Assembly: GCA_947168885.1 (NCBI GenBank)
Contig: CAMVNQ010000023.1
Location: 1-45,700, forward strand
Direction: 5' to 3'
DNA length: 45,700 nt
Source: an uncultured Clostridia bacterium
GTDB taxonomy: Bacteria; Bacillota; Clostridia; Oscillospirales; Ruminococcaceae
Shown: positions 17,772 through 25,743 of the stretch, one piece after another
Numbering within the stretch: position 1 is the first letter of the stretch
Layout of the letters: the number at the start of each line of letters is the position of its first letter
Notes under the pieces: generated by a model
Databases searched by the model: none
Seen by the model: only the letters and a program-made list of their open reading frames with translations
What the model was told of the DNA's origin: nothing
Made by a program: the position numbers and the translations under genes

Positions 17772-19352
17772 ATGAGTATAAAACTCAAAGCTTTGGCTGC
17801 CGCGCTTGCGGCAGTTACCGCGCTTTCCTGCGCGTCGGTCACAGCTTTTGCGGACAAGCTAAAAACCGTTGACGGTATCAGATACCGCTATTCCGACAGC
17901 GGTCAACAGGTAGGCAAATACACCGGTTGGGCGAAAACGAGCAAGGGACGGTATTACTACAAGGACGGAGTCAAGGTCAGAAACACCTGGATAAAGAACA
18001 AGAAAGGCGAGTACCGCTATCTTGGCAGCGACGGGCGCATGGTCACAGGCTGGTATGACGTGAAGCAAGGCAAGGAAGGACGTTTCAGCTGGTTCGACGA
18101 TAACGGAGTATGGGACGAACAGACCTACTACAGCCGTTACAACGAATATGAAGGCTTCGGGAATACTGTCACGATCAAGGTGGCGCGAAATGAGATCATC
18201 AGCGAATCAATGTCGCGGTATCTCGACAACGGTCTCGGAAGTGAAAAGAAAGCAAGATCGTATGTTCTCAATAATAACGAGTATGAGCTTGAAATTCCGC
18301 TGTCAGTCGCCGATCAGCTCACTGTCGGCGACAAGCTTATAGTCTCACCTAATGTTAAACGCGGAGAAAAGGTTGACGGCGAATATCAGTACAAACTCTG
18401 CATTCCGACGCTCTATTCTCCCAACAAGGGCGACGAAATGTACAGATACAACAAGGACAGCGGCACAATTCTCGAAGAAGTCACCGAAGCGCGCATGGAG
18501 CTGTTCAACAAGCTGCTCGTGCTTAAAAGCGGGAAACTGAAACTTGACATGATGTTTGGCGCTTACGGGCTTGACTGGGATTATCTGGAGAGTGAAGACT
18601 TCTATAAGGAACCGTACGTTTATACACATATTCGCCGGGATAGTGACGGCAACAGGTATGATGAATATACATACGGCTTGTTCGGCGGTAGCAATGAATT
18701 TAATGAGAAAACCGGAAAATATGCTTTCCGGAACAACATTTCTGAAAAAACGCTGAAAAAGCTGATGATGAACAAGATTGCCGCGCATAAGGAAGAACTG
18801 GAACAGCACAAGAATGATGATGTTGACTGGTCAATGTGGGTAATCAATATGGAACACCTCTGGCTCGATGTTACAGTCACCGATATACCGGAGCTTCCGC
18901 TTTCGATAGACAAGCGCAAGTTTATCGACCCACCGGAACTGACCGTAACAGCGGGTGATAAAGCTGAAAAAGCGGATAAGGGTACATATTCATGGGAAAA
19001 CGAATATACTGATATCAACATGAGCAGCGCAACTGACTGCGACGCATTGGGGGCGCTCGAAAGCTTCGCTTTCAGCCACCCGCTGACAATGAAAGATACC
19101 GAACCTGTTTCGCTCTCGTTTTCAACGATTGCAAAACCTAAGCAGATCACGGTGAGGTGTTGGAAGGACGAATATAAGGGCGACTACGCCGCATATGACA
19201 AGTTTGAGACTGTTACCGTTGAAGATTTACACTTCACACCGAAGAAAGGCGGCTATATCTATGAAATACACGCTTCTTGGGACAAATTTACCGATAATGA
19301 CGTTACAATGAGCGGAAACTGTTATTATACCGTTTACATCATAGGAAAATAA
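17772..19352 (+). CDS. exported cell-wall-binding-repeat protein, paralogue of 16712 product
   Basis: Start chosen at the ATG at 17772, 9 bases after AGGAGG, rather than the longer frame start at 17727; this gives 526 residues. Signal peptide MSIKLKALAAALAAVTALSC...VTAFA is followed by cell-wall-binding repeats (YTGWAKTSKGRYYYKDGVKV, EYRYLGSDGRMVTGWYDVKQ). The signal peptide and repeat region are nearly identical in DNA to the upstream gene, so this is a recent tandem duplication. The remaining 400 residues are unrelated to the neighbour and unrecognised (SYVLNNNEYELEIPLSVADQ..., SIDKRKFIDPPELTVTAGDK). Probably co-transcribed with 16712. Confidence 0.85.
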   Translation: MSIKLKALAAALAAVTALSCASVTAFADKLKTVDGIRYRYSDSGQQVGKYTGWAKTSKGRYYYKDGVKVRNTWIKNKKGEYRYLGSDGRMVTGWYDVKQGKEGRFSWFDDNGVWDEQTYYSRYNEYEGFGNTVTIKVARNEIISESMSRYLDNGLGSEKKARSYVLNNNEYELEIPLSVADQLTVGDKLIVSPNVKRGEKVDGEYQYKLCIPTLYSPNKGDEMYRYNKDSGTILEEVTEARMELFNKLLVLKSGKLKLDMMFGAYGLDWDYLESEDFYKEPYVYTHIRRDSDGNRYDEYTYGLFGGSNEFNEKTGKYAFRNNISEKTLKKLMMNKIAAHKEELEQHKNDDVDWSMWVINMEHLWLDVTVTDIPELPLSIDKRKFIDPPELTVTAGDKAEKADKGTYSWENEYTDINMSSATDCDALGALESFAFSHPLTMKDTEPVSLSFSTIAKPKQITVRCWKDEYKGDYAAYDKFETVTVEDLHFTPKKGGYIYEIHASWDKFTDNDVTMSGNCYYTVYIIGK

Positions 19353-19366
19353 TCAAAAATCCAACC

Positions 19367-19401
19367 AAAAAGCATCACCGGTTAATCCCGATGATGCTTT
19401 T
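19367..19401. terminator. bidirectional intrinsic terminator
   Basis: AAAAGCATCA, internal CGG/CCG pairing, TGATGCTTTT, between the convergent genes ending at 19352 (plus) and 19405 (minus). A-rich on one side and T-rich on the other, so it can serve both. Confidence 0.8.
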
Positions 19402-19404
19402 CTG

Positions 19405-22400
19405 TTATTCTCCGATTTTTTCTGGAGTATCGGCGGTTATGTCGAACTCACAGTAGATCATTATATCTTTTGTCTTTCCGTCGACCACTGCGCTGAACTT
19501 CTTCCCCAACCGATAGTGTCCGGCAGAAAGTATCCCAAACAATTCCTTCCACTCAATAGTCCCCATAATGCCGGACGAACCGCCGCCGGTAAATGCAGTC
19601 AGAGTGGGTGACGAGGACTTCTGCGAAACCGCGCCTTCCGCTGCGGAAAGAGTCTTCCATTCACCTTCGGCTGTCTGTTTTTGCAGCGAAAACTCTTTAT
19701 CGCTTAACGTTCTTACGTTATAGTCTCCTCCGAGACTTTCAAACGCAAATCGTCCGCCTGTCTGCGAAACCTCGATCGGTCGTATCTGTAAACCGAACTC
19801 ATTTGTCATATATTCCTCGACTGTGAATTCCGCGTTTATCGTTTCGAAAACGCTGCCGCCGGTGAACGTAAGGCCTATGCGATATTCCCCGACAGGAAGA
19901 CTGCCCGCTCTTTCCCGCCAGTCAACGGTAAATGTCACTACATCACCCGCGTTTATTTTTCGGGCAGTCTCCGGTGTGGGGATCCCCGGAACAGCGGTAG
20001 TATAATACTCTGTCCATTTGCCGTTTTTCTTCTGCTCAATTACATAGCGGCTCTCATTGAAACTCATGTGTTCGCTGACCGTATCGCCTATACTTGCGGC
20101 ATCGAGCGTTATCCAGCGCGCGGTATTCCGTTTAGTGTTAAGTGTTATACCGAGCTTTGAATCTATCTCGGGAACATCGAATTCCATATAAAAGTCACAT
20201 TGGTCGTAATCACCCGTTTTCCGGAAATCCATGAACTCCTTGACTAACCGATAATGTCCGGCGGGAAGATATCCGTAAATATAAGTCCAGTTTATCTGCT
20301 CTTCATTATGCGCGCCGGGCTCAAGGATATATCCGATATCCGTCCAATTAATTTCATCTGTTATATATCCAAGTTTTTCCCATGTACCGAATTCATCGCT
20401 CTTTACTTCGATGCTGAAGTCTTCGCCATAAGTAAGCTCTCCCGTGGAATTACCGCCTTTCTGATCTAAAAGGAGCGTCATTCCCGCAGGCGTTACGTCC
20501 TTCGCGGACATCGTTATTCCCCAGTCGTGAGTTTTTTCACCTATCACAAATTCACAGTAATATGTGCTGCAATTAACAACAGTCAATTCTCCGGCAGTAT
20601 ACCCGTAATTCACGAACTGCATTGATATGCGGTATGTTCCGTCGGAAAGCGAGCCGTATATATCCGAGAAGTCCTGCTTTATCTCGGTCACGCCGTTCTC
20701 ATTGATCGGCTCGACATCGGGCGCCCATGTCACGGGATTGCCATCGACCTTTTTCCATTCGCCCGACCCGGTTTTCATTTCAATAATGAACCAAGCCTTA
20801 TATCCGAGCTTATCTTTGACCTCAAAATAATTGTGACCATCCTGCCATACTACCAATGTTACGCCCTCGGGTGTCACATCCTTTACCGACAGCGCAATAC
20901 CGAACAAATTCTGCGTTGTTTCGGTTATATCGAACTCTGCGTATGCGTCCAGCCGACCGAGGCGTTCTCCCGTTACCTCACTGTAAACCGCCATACCCTT
21001 TTTGACGCGGTAATGCCCGTTCGGGATCTCGGTCTCATACATATCCTTGCCGTAGAAGAGAATCTTTTCTTCCTCTTCCTCGTGTCCGAATTCGCCGCCA
21101 AGTTCAAGAATAAGGTCGAACCAATGAGTCCCGTCGTTCCAGCTTTCAAGAGTTTCGGGGTCATAGGTCTCCCACTCTCCCGCCGAATTGCGGACTTGTA
21201 TCTCATATCTGTTGCTCATATCGTAGGCAAGCTTGTCGGCGTACTGTACGCTCTTGTCTCTTGTGTAGTGCAGTTTCAGACTTCCGCGCGTGAGGTCGCT
21301 TACAGTCACTTTCAGTCCGCAGGCATCGGCTCCACGCTCGACGAGGGCTTTAAGCTCGTCATCGGTGGGTTGCACCTCTTCATCGGTGGGTTTTACATCA
21401 TCATCGAACGGTGCATCAGGTGCTTCTATCGGGATAACATCACCGTCATCGTTATATTCGTATTCCGATTCCTCCCGCTGCTTGTTCTCGGTTATATAGC
21501 GGTCGAGCTTTTCCTTGAATTCGGCTGTTTGCTCATCACTCAAAACTCCGTTGTTGATATAATAATCATACATCGTATTTATCGTTGCGGCTTTGACACC
21601 GGCAGCCTTCCAGTCTTCAAGAGAGTGAACAAACAGCCAGTTCGGACAGATCAGTTTGCCGCCAAATCCCCATGTCGTGTTGTTTATTAGCTCGCCCACA
21701 GTTCCGTTATCATCGAGATTGCCGGAGCATATTATGTCGAGCATTCTGTCGGCAGCTTCACTGTCCTGCCACATTTTTCCAATATACTCTCGGTACTCTT
21801 CGCCAAGTGCTATTTTTGCATCCTCGGGATAAATACCAAAATGAGCTATAAATGTGCATATATTTGCGTAATCCGCGATACTCTCTGGCGGGGCTGTTGT
21901 AATATCAACAGACATTAGTTTCCATTTCTCAAGCTCATTCGGGTCTGCAAGCGCAATCAGGCTATCGGGGATAGTGTTTATAGCAAAGTATGGATAATAG
22001 AACGCCTGTCGATGCTGTTCTTTCTCCCATTCGTCTGCGGAAGTTGCTGTAAAGTTATCAATATTGGGAGTTGACGGATCCTCGTCCGTTGTCGTGGCAT
22101 TTGTCGTAACAGTTATTTCCGGCTCCGTTGTTGTGCTGCTATTTGTAACAACAGGCTCGCTGACGGTCGTTACAATACCCGGTCTGTCCGGCTCTCTCAC
22201 CGCAATTTTATCCCAGTTCATTATCAGCAGCACAGCCGCGCCGATGATAAGAAACGCCGCCGCTGCAATACCAATCGAACGCGTCACCCAATATATCACG
22301 CTCTCTTTTCTGCTGACCTCATTTGTGACCTCTACAGGCTTTATCGGAATAGTTTTGCGGGTATCGTCGGGAACATCATGACCGCAGGAACGCGGCATTG

Positions 22401-22464
22401 CAAGAGCGACATACTTTTCGTCAAGACCGCCGAGAATGTCGATAAACAATTCTTCTCTTCTCAT
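19405..22464 (-). CDS. giant membrane anti-sigma-like sensor with five Ig-like domains
   Basis: 1019 residues: cytoplasmic N-terminus (MRREELFIDILGGLDEKYVA), transmembrane helix (about 57-84, VIYWVTRSIGIAAAAFLIIG), a Thr-rich stalk (about 100-140), then one copy of the WLYYHT-type module (about 190-325, with PNWLFVHSLEDWKAAGVKAA). A Glu/Asp-rich linker leads to five Ig-like domains at about 380-514, 520-642, 647-764, 770-882 and 888-1010. Each has a (F/W/L)G(I/L) opening, a VTPxGxTL-type strand and a late YGxLPxGHYRL-type strand; this resembles the bacterial Ig-like family that I believe is PF20251. The start overlaps the sigma stop by 4 bases. Probably a surface-binding sensor. Confidence 0.85.
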   Translation of the reverse strand: MRREELFIDILGGLDEKYVALAMPRSCGHDVPDDTRKTIPIKPVEVTNEVSRKESVIYWVTRSIGIAAAAFLIIGAAVLLIMNWDKIAVREPDRPGIVTTVSEPVVTNSSTTTEPEITVTTNATTTDEDPSTPNIDNFTATSADEWEKEQHRQAFYYPYFAINTIPDSLIALADPNELEKWKLMSVDITTAPPESIADYANICTFIAHFGIYPEDAKIALGEEYREYIGKMWQDSEAADRMLDIICSGNLDDNGTVGELINNTTWGFGGKLICPNWLFVHSLEDWKAAGVKAATINTMYDYYINNGVLSDEQTAEFKEKLDRYITENKQREESEYEYNDDGDVIPIEAPDAPFDDDVKPTDEEVQPTDDELKALVERGADACGLKVTVSDLTRGSLKLHYTRDKSVQYADKLAYDMSNRYEIQVRNSAGEWETYDPETLESWNDGTHWFDLILELGGEFGHEEEEEKILFYGKDMYETEIPNGHYRVKKGMAVYSEVTGERLGRLDAYAEFDITETTQNLFGIALSVKDVTPEGVTLVVWQDGHNYFEVKDKLGYKAWFIIEMKTGSGEWKKVDGNPVTWAPDVEPINENGVTEIKQDFSDIYGSLSDGTYRISMQFVNYGYTAGELTVVNCSTYYCEFVIGEKTHDWGITMSAKDVTPAGMTLLLDQKGGNSTGELTYGEDFSIEVKSDEFGTWEKLGYITDEINWTDIGYILEPGAHNEEQINWTYIYGYLPAGHYRLVKEFMDFRKTGDYDQCDFYMEFDVPEIDSKLGITLNTKRNTARWITLDAASIGDTVSEHMSFNESRYVIEQKKNGKWTEYYTTAVPGIPTPETARKINAGDVVTFTVDWRERAGSLPVGEYRIGLTFTGGSVFETINAEFTVEEYMTNEFGLQIRPIEVSQTGGRFAFESLGGDYNVRTLSDKEFSLQKQTAEGEWKTLSAAEGAVSQKSSSPTLTAFTGGGSSGIMGTIEWKELFGILSAGHYRLGKKFSAVVDGKTKDIMIYCEFDITADTPEKIGE

Positions 22465-23021
22465 ATCCCGATACCCTCCTTTTCGAGAAATTCCCGCAGT
22501 TTCTCGCGGGTGCGCGTCAAACTTTTTCTTACCCTGTCCTCGGTAGTGTTAAGGTCGGCGGCGATCTCGCCGTATGTGCTGAAATAAAAGAATCGCCGAA
22601 CGAACATGATCTGCTTTTCCCGCGGCAGAGTTGACAGAAACTTTTCGACCGCGTTAAGCACAGCCTGCCTGTCGACTGCACTTTCGACGCTTTCCTTTGC
22701 CGGAAGGCAGCAGGCTATCTCATCAAAATCAACTGACTTGAACCCGCCACCGTTCTTGATTCGCTTTGCGGCTTTGTACATATCGAGCGCGATGTTGCGC
22801 GCAATGGTCACAACAAAAGCACCGAGCTTTTTCGGCTTCTGCGGCGGGATCGCGTCCCACACCTTCATATATGTATCGTTTGTACATTCTTCGCTGTCCT
22901 CGTGACTTCCGAGTATGTTGTACGCCACGTTCCTGCACGCGCCGCCGTATTTCTTGTCGGTCTCCGTGATAGCGTCCTCTGAGCGGTCAAAGTACAGCTT
23001 TATTATTCTGTCGTCGTTCAT
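22461..23021 (-). CDS. ECF-type RNA polymerase sigma factor (cluster 4)
   Basis: 186 residues beginning MNDDRIIKLYFDRSEDAITE. Region 2 is YGGACRNVAYNILGSHEDSE...ECTNDTYMKVWDAIPPQKPK with VTIARNIALDMYK. Region 4 is LPREKQIMFVRRFFYFSTYG...EIAADLNTTEDRVRKSLTRTRE. GGGAGG lies just upstream of the ATG. It is most similar to the 13230 sigma factor. It has the same tandem sigma-A/ECF-like promoter layout. Confidence 0.93.
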   Translation of the reverse strand: MNDDRIIKLYFDRSEDAITETDKKYGGACRNVAYNILGSHEDSEECTNDTYMKVWDAIPPQKPKKLGAFVVTIARNIALDMYKAAKRIKNGGGFKSVDFDEIACCLPAKESVESAVDRQAVLNAVEKFLSTLPREKQIMFVRRFFYFSTYGEIAADLNTTEDRVRKSLTRTREKLREFLEKEGIGI

Positions 23022-23041
23022 TTCGTCCTCCCGCTTTTTGG

Positions 23042-23083
23042 TCTCTATTTATTAAGACGATTTTTATCACGCAAAGCGGACAC
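23042..23083 (-). promoter_or_regulatory. ECF-like promoter of sigma gene 23021
   Basis: Minus strand: GTGTCCGCTTT (from 23083), 13 bases, CGTC (23059-23056), then TTAATAAATAGAGACC. Confidence 0.65.
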
Positions 23084-23108
23084 TTTTTTGAAAAATTTTT
23101 CTGAAAAT

Positions 23109-23137
23109 ATTATAACGCATTTCTGCTGAAATTTCAA
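23109..23137 (-). promoter_or_regulatory. sigma-A-type promoter of sigma gene 23021
   Basis: Minus strand TTGAAA (23137-23132), 17 bases, TATAAT (23114-23109). Confidence 0.65.
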
Positions 23138-23149
23138 CCGGGTATAAAG

Positions 23150-23186
23150 CAAACCCCGTACCGCTTTTTCAGCAGTACGGGGTTTG
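23150..23186 (-). terminator. intrinsic terminator after the 639-residue sensor gene
   Basis: CAAACCCCGTAC / GTACGGGGTTTG, a perfect 12-base stem with a 13-base loop, directly after the gene ending at 23203. The tail is GCTTTATACC, so the T-tract is short. Confidence 0.8.
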
Positions 23187-23202
23187 TTGATATCCGGTCG
23201 TT

Positions 23203-25122
23203 TCAGCCTACGCGCATCGAGAACAGTTGATGATCCGTCAGTCCGGATGTACCGGTATGTCCAATGATATCTCCGGCTTTCACTGTATCGCCCTGTGCAG
23301 TATTCAGCTCCGCTGCAAGATGTCCATACAGCCAGTAATGACCGTTATCGTCAAGTATCAGGACGGTATTGCCCCACCCTTGATAAAAGCCCGCAAATTC
23401 GACCTTACCGCCCGCAAGCGCCGTTACGTCGAAGTCGGCATAATCTATGCAGAATTCTGTGCCGGTGAATTTGAATATGCTCTTGTCATACGGGAACGGG
23501 TAGTCATAATCTATGCCGCCGCGTTCTTTCACAAGCTCCCACGCTTCGTCGCCGGTTATCGGAGCTTCAAGTAATTCTCCGTAAAACTCGTTATTGCCTA
23601 TCACTGCGGGAAATTCGGGGAGAGCAGCTTCGGTCGAGTTTACGGGATCTTCGTTGCCCTCTATCACCTCATAGGGAGGTTCATATCCGGGAGGATAAAT
23701 TCCCTCGATAAGCGATATGTCGTCCTGCTGTATTTCCGTCAATTCATTAAATATCTTTGAATTAAAGGCGCCGAAATCTTTTGTCGGTTCGGTCTTGCTG
23801 AAATCCACGGTACATTCAAGGAAAGTTTCGGACATCTGCGTATCGGGACGGCGTATCATTATCTTGTAGGTATGCCTTCCGGCTCCCGATATATCCCAGA
23901 CGAGCTTATCCGTTTCTGAAATATCTTTTATCTCGGTAAGTTCCTCCTGAAGCACATCGTCGATGTAGTACAGAAATTCATATTCACCCGGCACCTCAAC
24001 TTTGGATATATCAACAGATATCTGGGTTGAGCGTTCAAAGCTGTAATAATACACATCCGCAATGTCAATATCAATTCCGTTTGTCGGGAATGAAAGTATT
24101 CCACCGTTATCATTGGGTACGAACGTTCCTTTTCCTATTTTCGTTTCATTCCCGTCAAAATCTACAGTAACAAGCTGTAAATTTTCAAACTCCGACCGGT
24201 CGGTTTCTCCGATAAGCTCAAACGTTATCTCTGTTGTAGTGGCTACGATCTTGCCAGCGTGGTATGCGAACGGATATCCCGGATCCTTGGTTCCTTCAAA
24301 ATCTGTGTTAGCGTACTGCACGGCAGTCTTTCCGTTAATGAGATAAGCGTGTATTTTTTTATAAAAACCTGGCATTTTGGGTGCGTCTTCTGGCATATCG
24401 CCTACCTGCCTTGCCCAACCGTCATCCCAATCGTAAAATTTAAGCGTTACGGAATCGGTCGGCTTGTCAAATGTCACGGTATAACGTCTCTTTTGTGACG
24501 TGTCTTCGGTACTGAACACACTATCCGTTTCGTCAGAATATGATGGAGTACCGGCAAGCAGCAGAATCAACCTGTTAAACACATTGTCGTGATTGTAATC
24601 GGAATGCGGTTCTCCGTCAAATTCCACATTATACTGCACTGTGAGTTTCCTGCCGTCGAACTGCCACCAGTCAACTATCGCTCTTACTCCGTCAAATTCA
24701 AACACATTTTCCGGAGTTTCTATATCATATCGTATGTCTTCCGTTGCAATAAGTGCGTTAGTAGTTTCTGCGGCGCTTTGTGTAGGCTCGGTCATATCCT
24801 CATGATACCCCGCGCCGTTGCTGCTCCCGATACCGCCCTCTTTAAGCCCCCCGTGCTCGTTCAGAAATTTTAGCCCGAACACCGCTCCCGTAAGCACTGC
24901 CGCCGCGCCTGCAACACCGGCAACAGCGTGAAGCACCTTAGCACTCTTTTTCGGCTCGGTGTAATCGGTAGTTACCTCAACAAGACCATTATGTTCACTG
25001 TTTTCTTTTTTCATATTCTTCGCCCTTTCTTTAATGATACTCATAAATGTATCATCATCTGTCATGGGGGCTTTTTTATATGCAGCCGACAAAGCACTTC
25101 TGAAAAAATCGTTATAATTCAT
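23203..25122 (-). CDS. membrane anti-sigma-like sensor with M23-like C-terminal domain
   Basis: 639 residues: about 60 cytoplasmic residues (MNYNDFFRSALSAAYKKAPM...), a transmembrane helix (about 62-85, VLHAVAGVAGAAAVLTGAVF), a middle region of beta-sandwich-like segments, and a C-terminal M23/LytM-like domain (about 545-639). In that domain GKVEFAGFYQGWGNTVLILD, YWLYGHL and GDTVKAGDIIGHTGTSGLTD are clear. The first zinc ligand pair (HxxxD) is missing and the HLHFE end reads HQLFS, losing the second His. Hydrolase activity is therefore unlikely; peptidoglycan binding is plausible. The gene overlaps the sigma factor gene by 11 bases. Confidence 0.85.
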   Translation of the reverse strand: MNYNDFFRSALSAAYKKAPMTDDDTFMSIIKERAKNMKKENSEHNGLVEVTTDYTEPKKSAKVLHAVAGVAGAAAVLTGAVFGLKFLNEHGGLKEGGIGSSNGAGYHEDMTEPTQSAAETTNALIATEDIRYDIETPENVFEFDGVRAIVDWWQFDGRKLTVQYNVEFDGEPHSDYNHDNVFNRLILLLAGTPSYSDETDSVFSTEDTSQKRRYTVTFDKPTDSVTLKFYDWDDGWARQVGDMPEDAPKMPGFYKKIHAYLINGKTAVQYANTDFEGTKDPGYPFAYHAGKIVATTTEITFELIGETDRSEFENLQLVTVDFDGNETKIGKGTFVPNDNGGILSFPTNGIDIDIADVYYYSFERSTQISVDISKVEVPGEYEFLYYIDDVLQEELTEIKDISETDKLVWDISGAGRHTYKIMIRRPDTQMSETFLECTVDFSKTEPTKDFGAFNSKIFNELTEIQQDDISLIEGIYPPGYEPPYEVIEGNEDPVNSTEAALPEFPAVIGNNEFYGELLEAPITGDEAWELVKERGGIDYDYPFPYDKSIFKFTGTEFCIDYADFDVTALAGGKVEFAGFYQGWGNTVLILDDNGHYWLYGHLAAELNTAQGDTVKAGDIIGHTGTSGLTDHQLFSMRVG

Positions 25123-25615
25123 TGAATAAACCGTTCCTTTCTTCCGACAGCAGTTTCTTTAGCTGCTGCCTTCCCCTGTGCAGTCTGGACGATACCGTAT
25201 CCGAGCTGACATCGAGTATGTGTCCGATCTCTTCAATGGTATATCCTTCATAGTAATACATATAAAGTGCGATGCGATTGTTCTTGCTCAGCTTTTTCAT
25301 TATTCCGAGCATTTCATCATCATGACCGGTGTTGTCCGAACAGGTCATATCCTTTGCGCTTTCAAGAGGTGCCGAGAATCTGTACCAGTGCGAACGCAGG
25401 TGATTCTTACACTCGTTTATGGCACATCGCAGCAACCACGCCTTTACATGCTCGTCATCATTGAACGACTTGGTATATGTATACAGCTTAAAGAAGGTAT
25501 TCTGAGTAATATCTTCTGCATCACTTGGATTTCTGACATAGCACAGCACAGCGTTATAAACATTTTTTCTGAAATGCCGGATATAGTATTCAAGCTCGTT
25601 GTCCGTCACTCGCAT
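25112..25615 (-). CDS. ECF-type RNA polymerase sigma factor (cluster 5)
   Basis: Start placed at the ATG at 25615 after AAGGGGGTGAG; the frame stays open to 25660 without a better site. 167 residues: region 2 VYNAVLCYVRNPSDAEDITQ...NTFFKLYTYTKSF with WLLRCAINECKNHLRS, region 4 LSKNNRIALYMYYYEGYTIE...EIGHILDVSSDTVSSRLHRGR. It belongs to a different ECF subgroup from the three paralogues at 13-23 kb. Its partner is the 25122 membrane protein. The upstream element (TTGCAA-17-TATAAT at 25743-25715) lies over the end of the XRE gene. Confidence 0.92.
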   Translation of the reverse strand: MRVTDNELEYYIRHFRKNVYNAVLCYVRNPSDAEDITQNTFFKLYTYTKSFNDDEHVKAWLLRCAINECKNHLRSHWYRFSAPLESAKDMTCSDNTGHDDEMLGIMKKLSKNNRIALYMYYYEGYTIEEIGHILDVSSDTVSSRLHRGRQQLKKLLSEERNGLFNEL

Positions 25616-25699
25616 CTCACCCCCTTCTGCCTGTCTGAAAGGACCTTTCATATATAACACACATCAGATGTCTGTTTTCGTTTGCATATTTTCAAATTC

Positions 25700-25711
25700 G
25701 GCAATATTGCC
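25700..25711. repeat. 12-base perfect palindrome in sigma 5 promoter region
   Basis: GGCAATATTGCC sits four bases downstream of the -10 element of a TTGCAA-17-TATAAT promoter (minus strand), a position suited to an operator. Confidence 0.5.
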
Positions 25712-25714
25712 AAT

Positions 25715-25743
25715 ATTATACATCTTTTTTACAGCGATTGCAA
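25715..25743 (-). promoter_or_regulatory. sigma-A-type promoter of sigma gene 25615
   Basis: Minus strand TTGCAA (25743-25738), 17 bases, TATAAT (25720-25715). It overlaps the stop codon of the upstream XRE gene. About 50 bases downstream is a possible ECF-type element (GCAAAC, 16 bases, TGTG, then TTATATATGAAAGG), less like the others. Confidence 0.6.
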
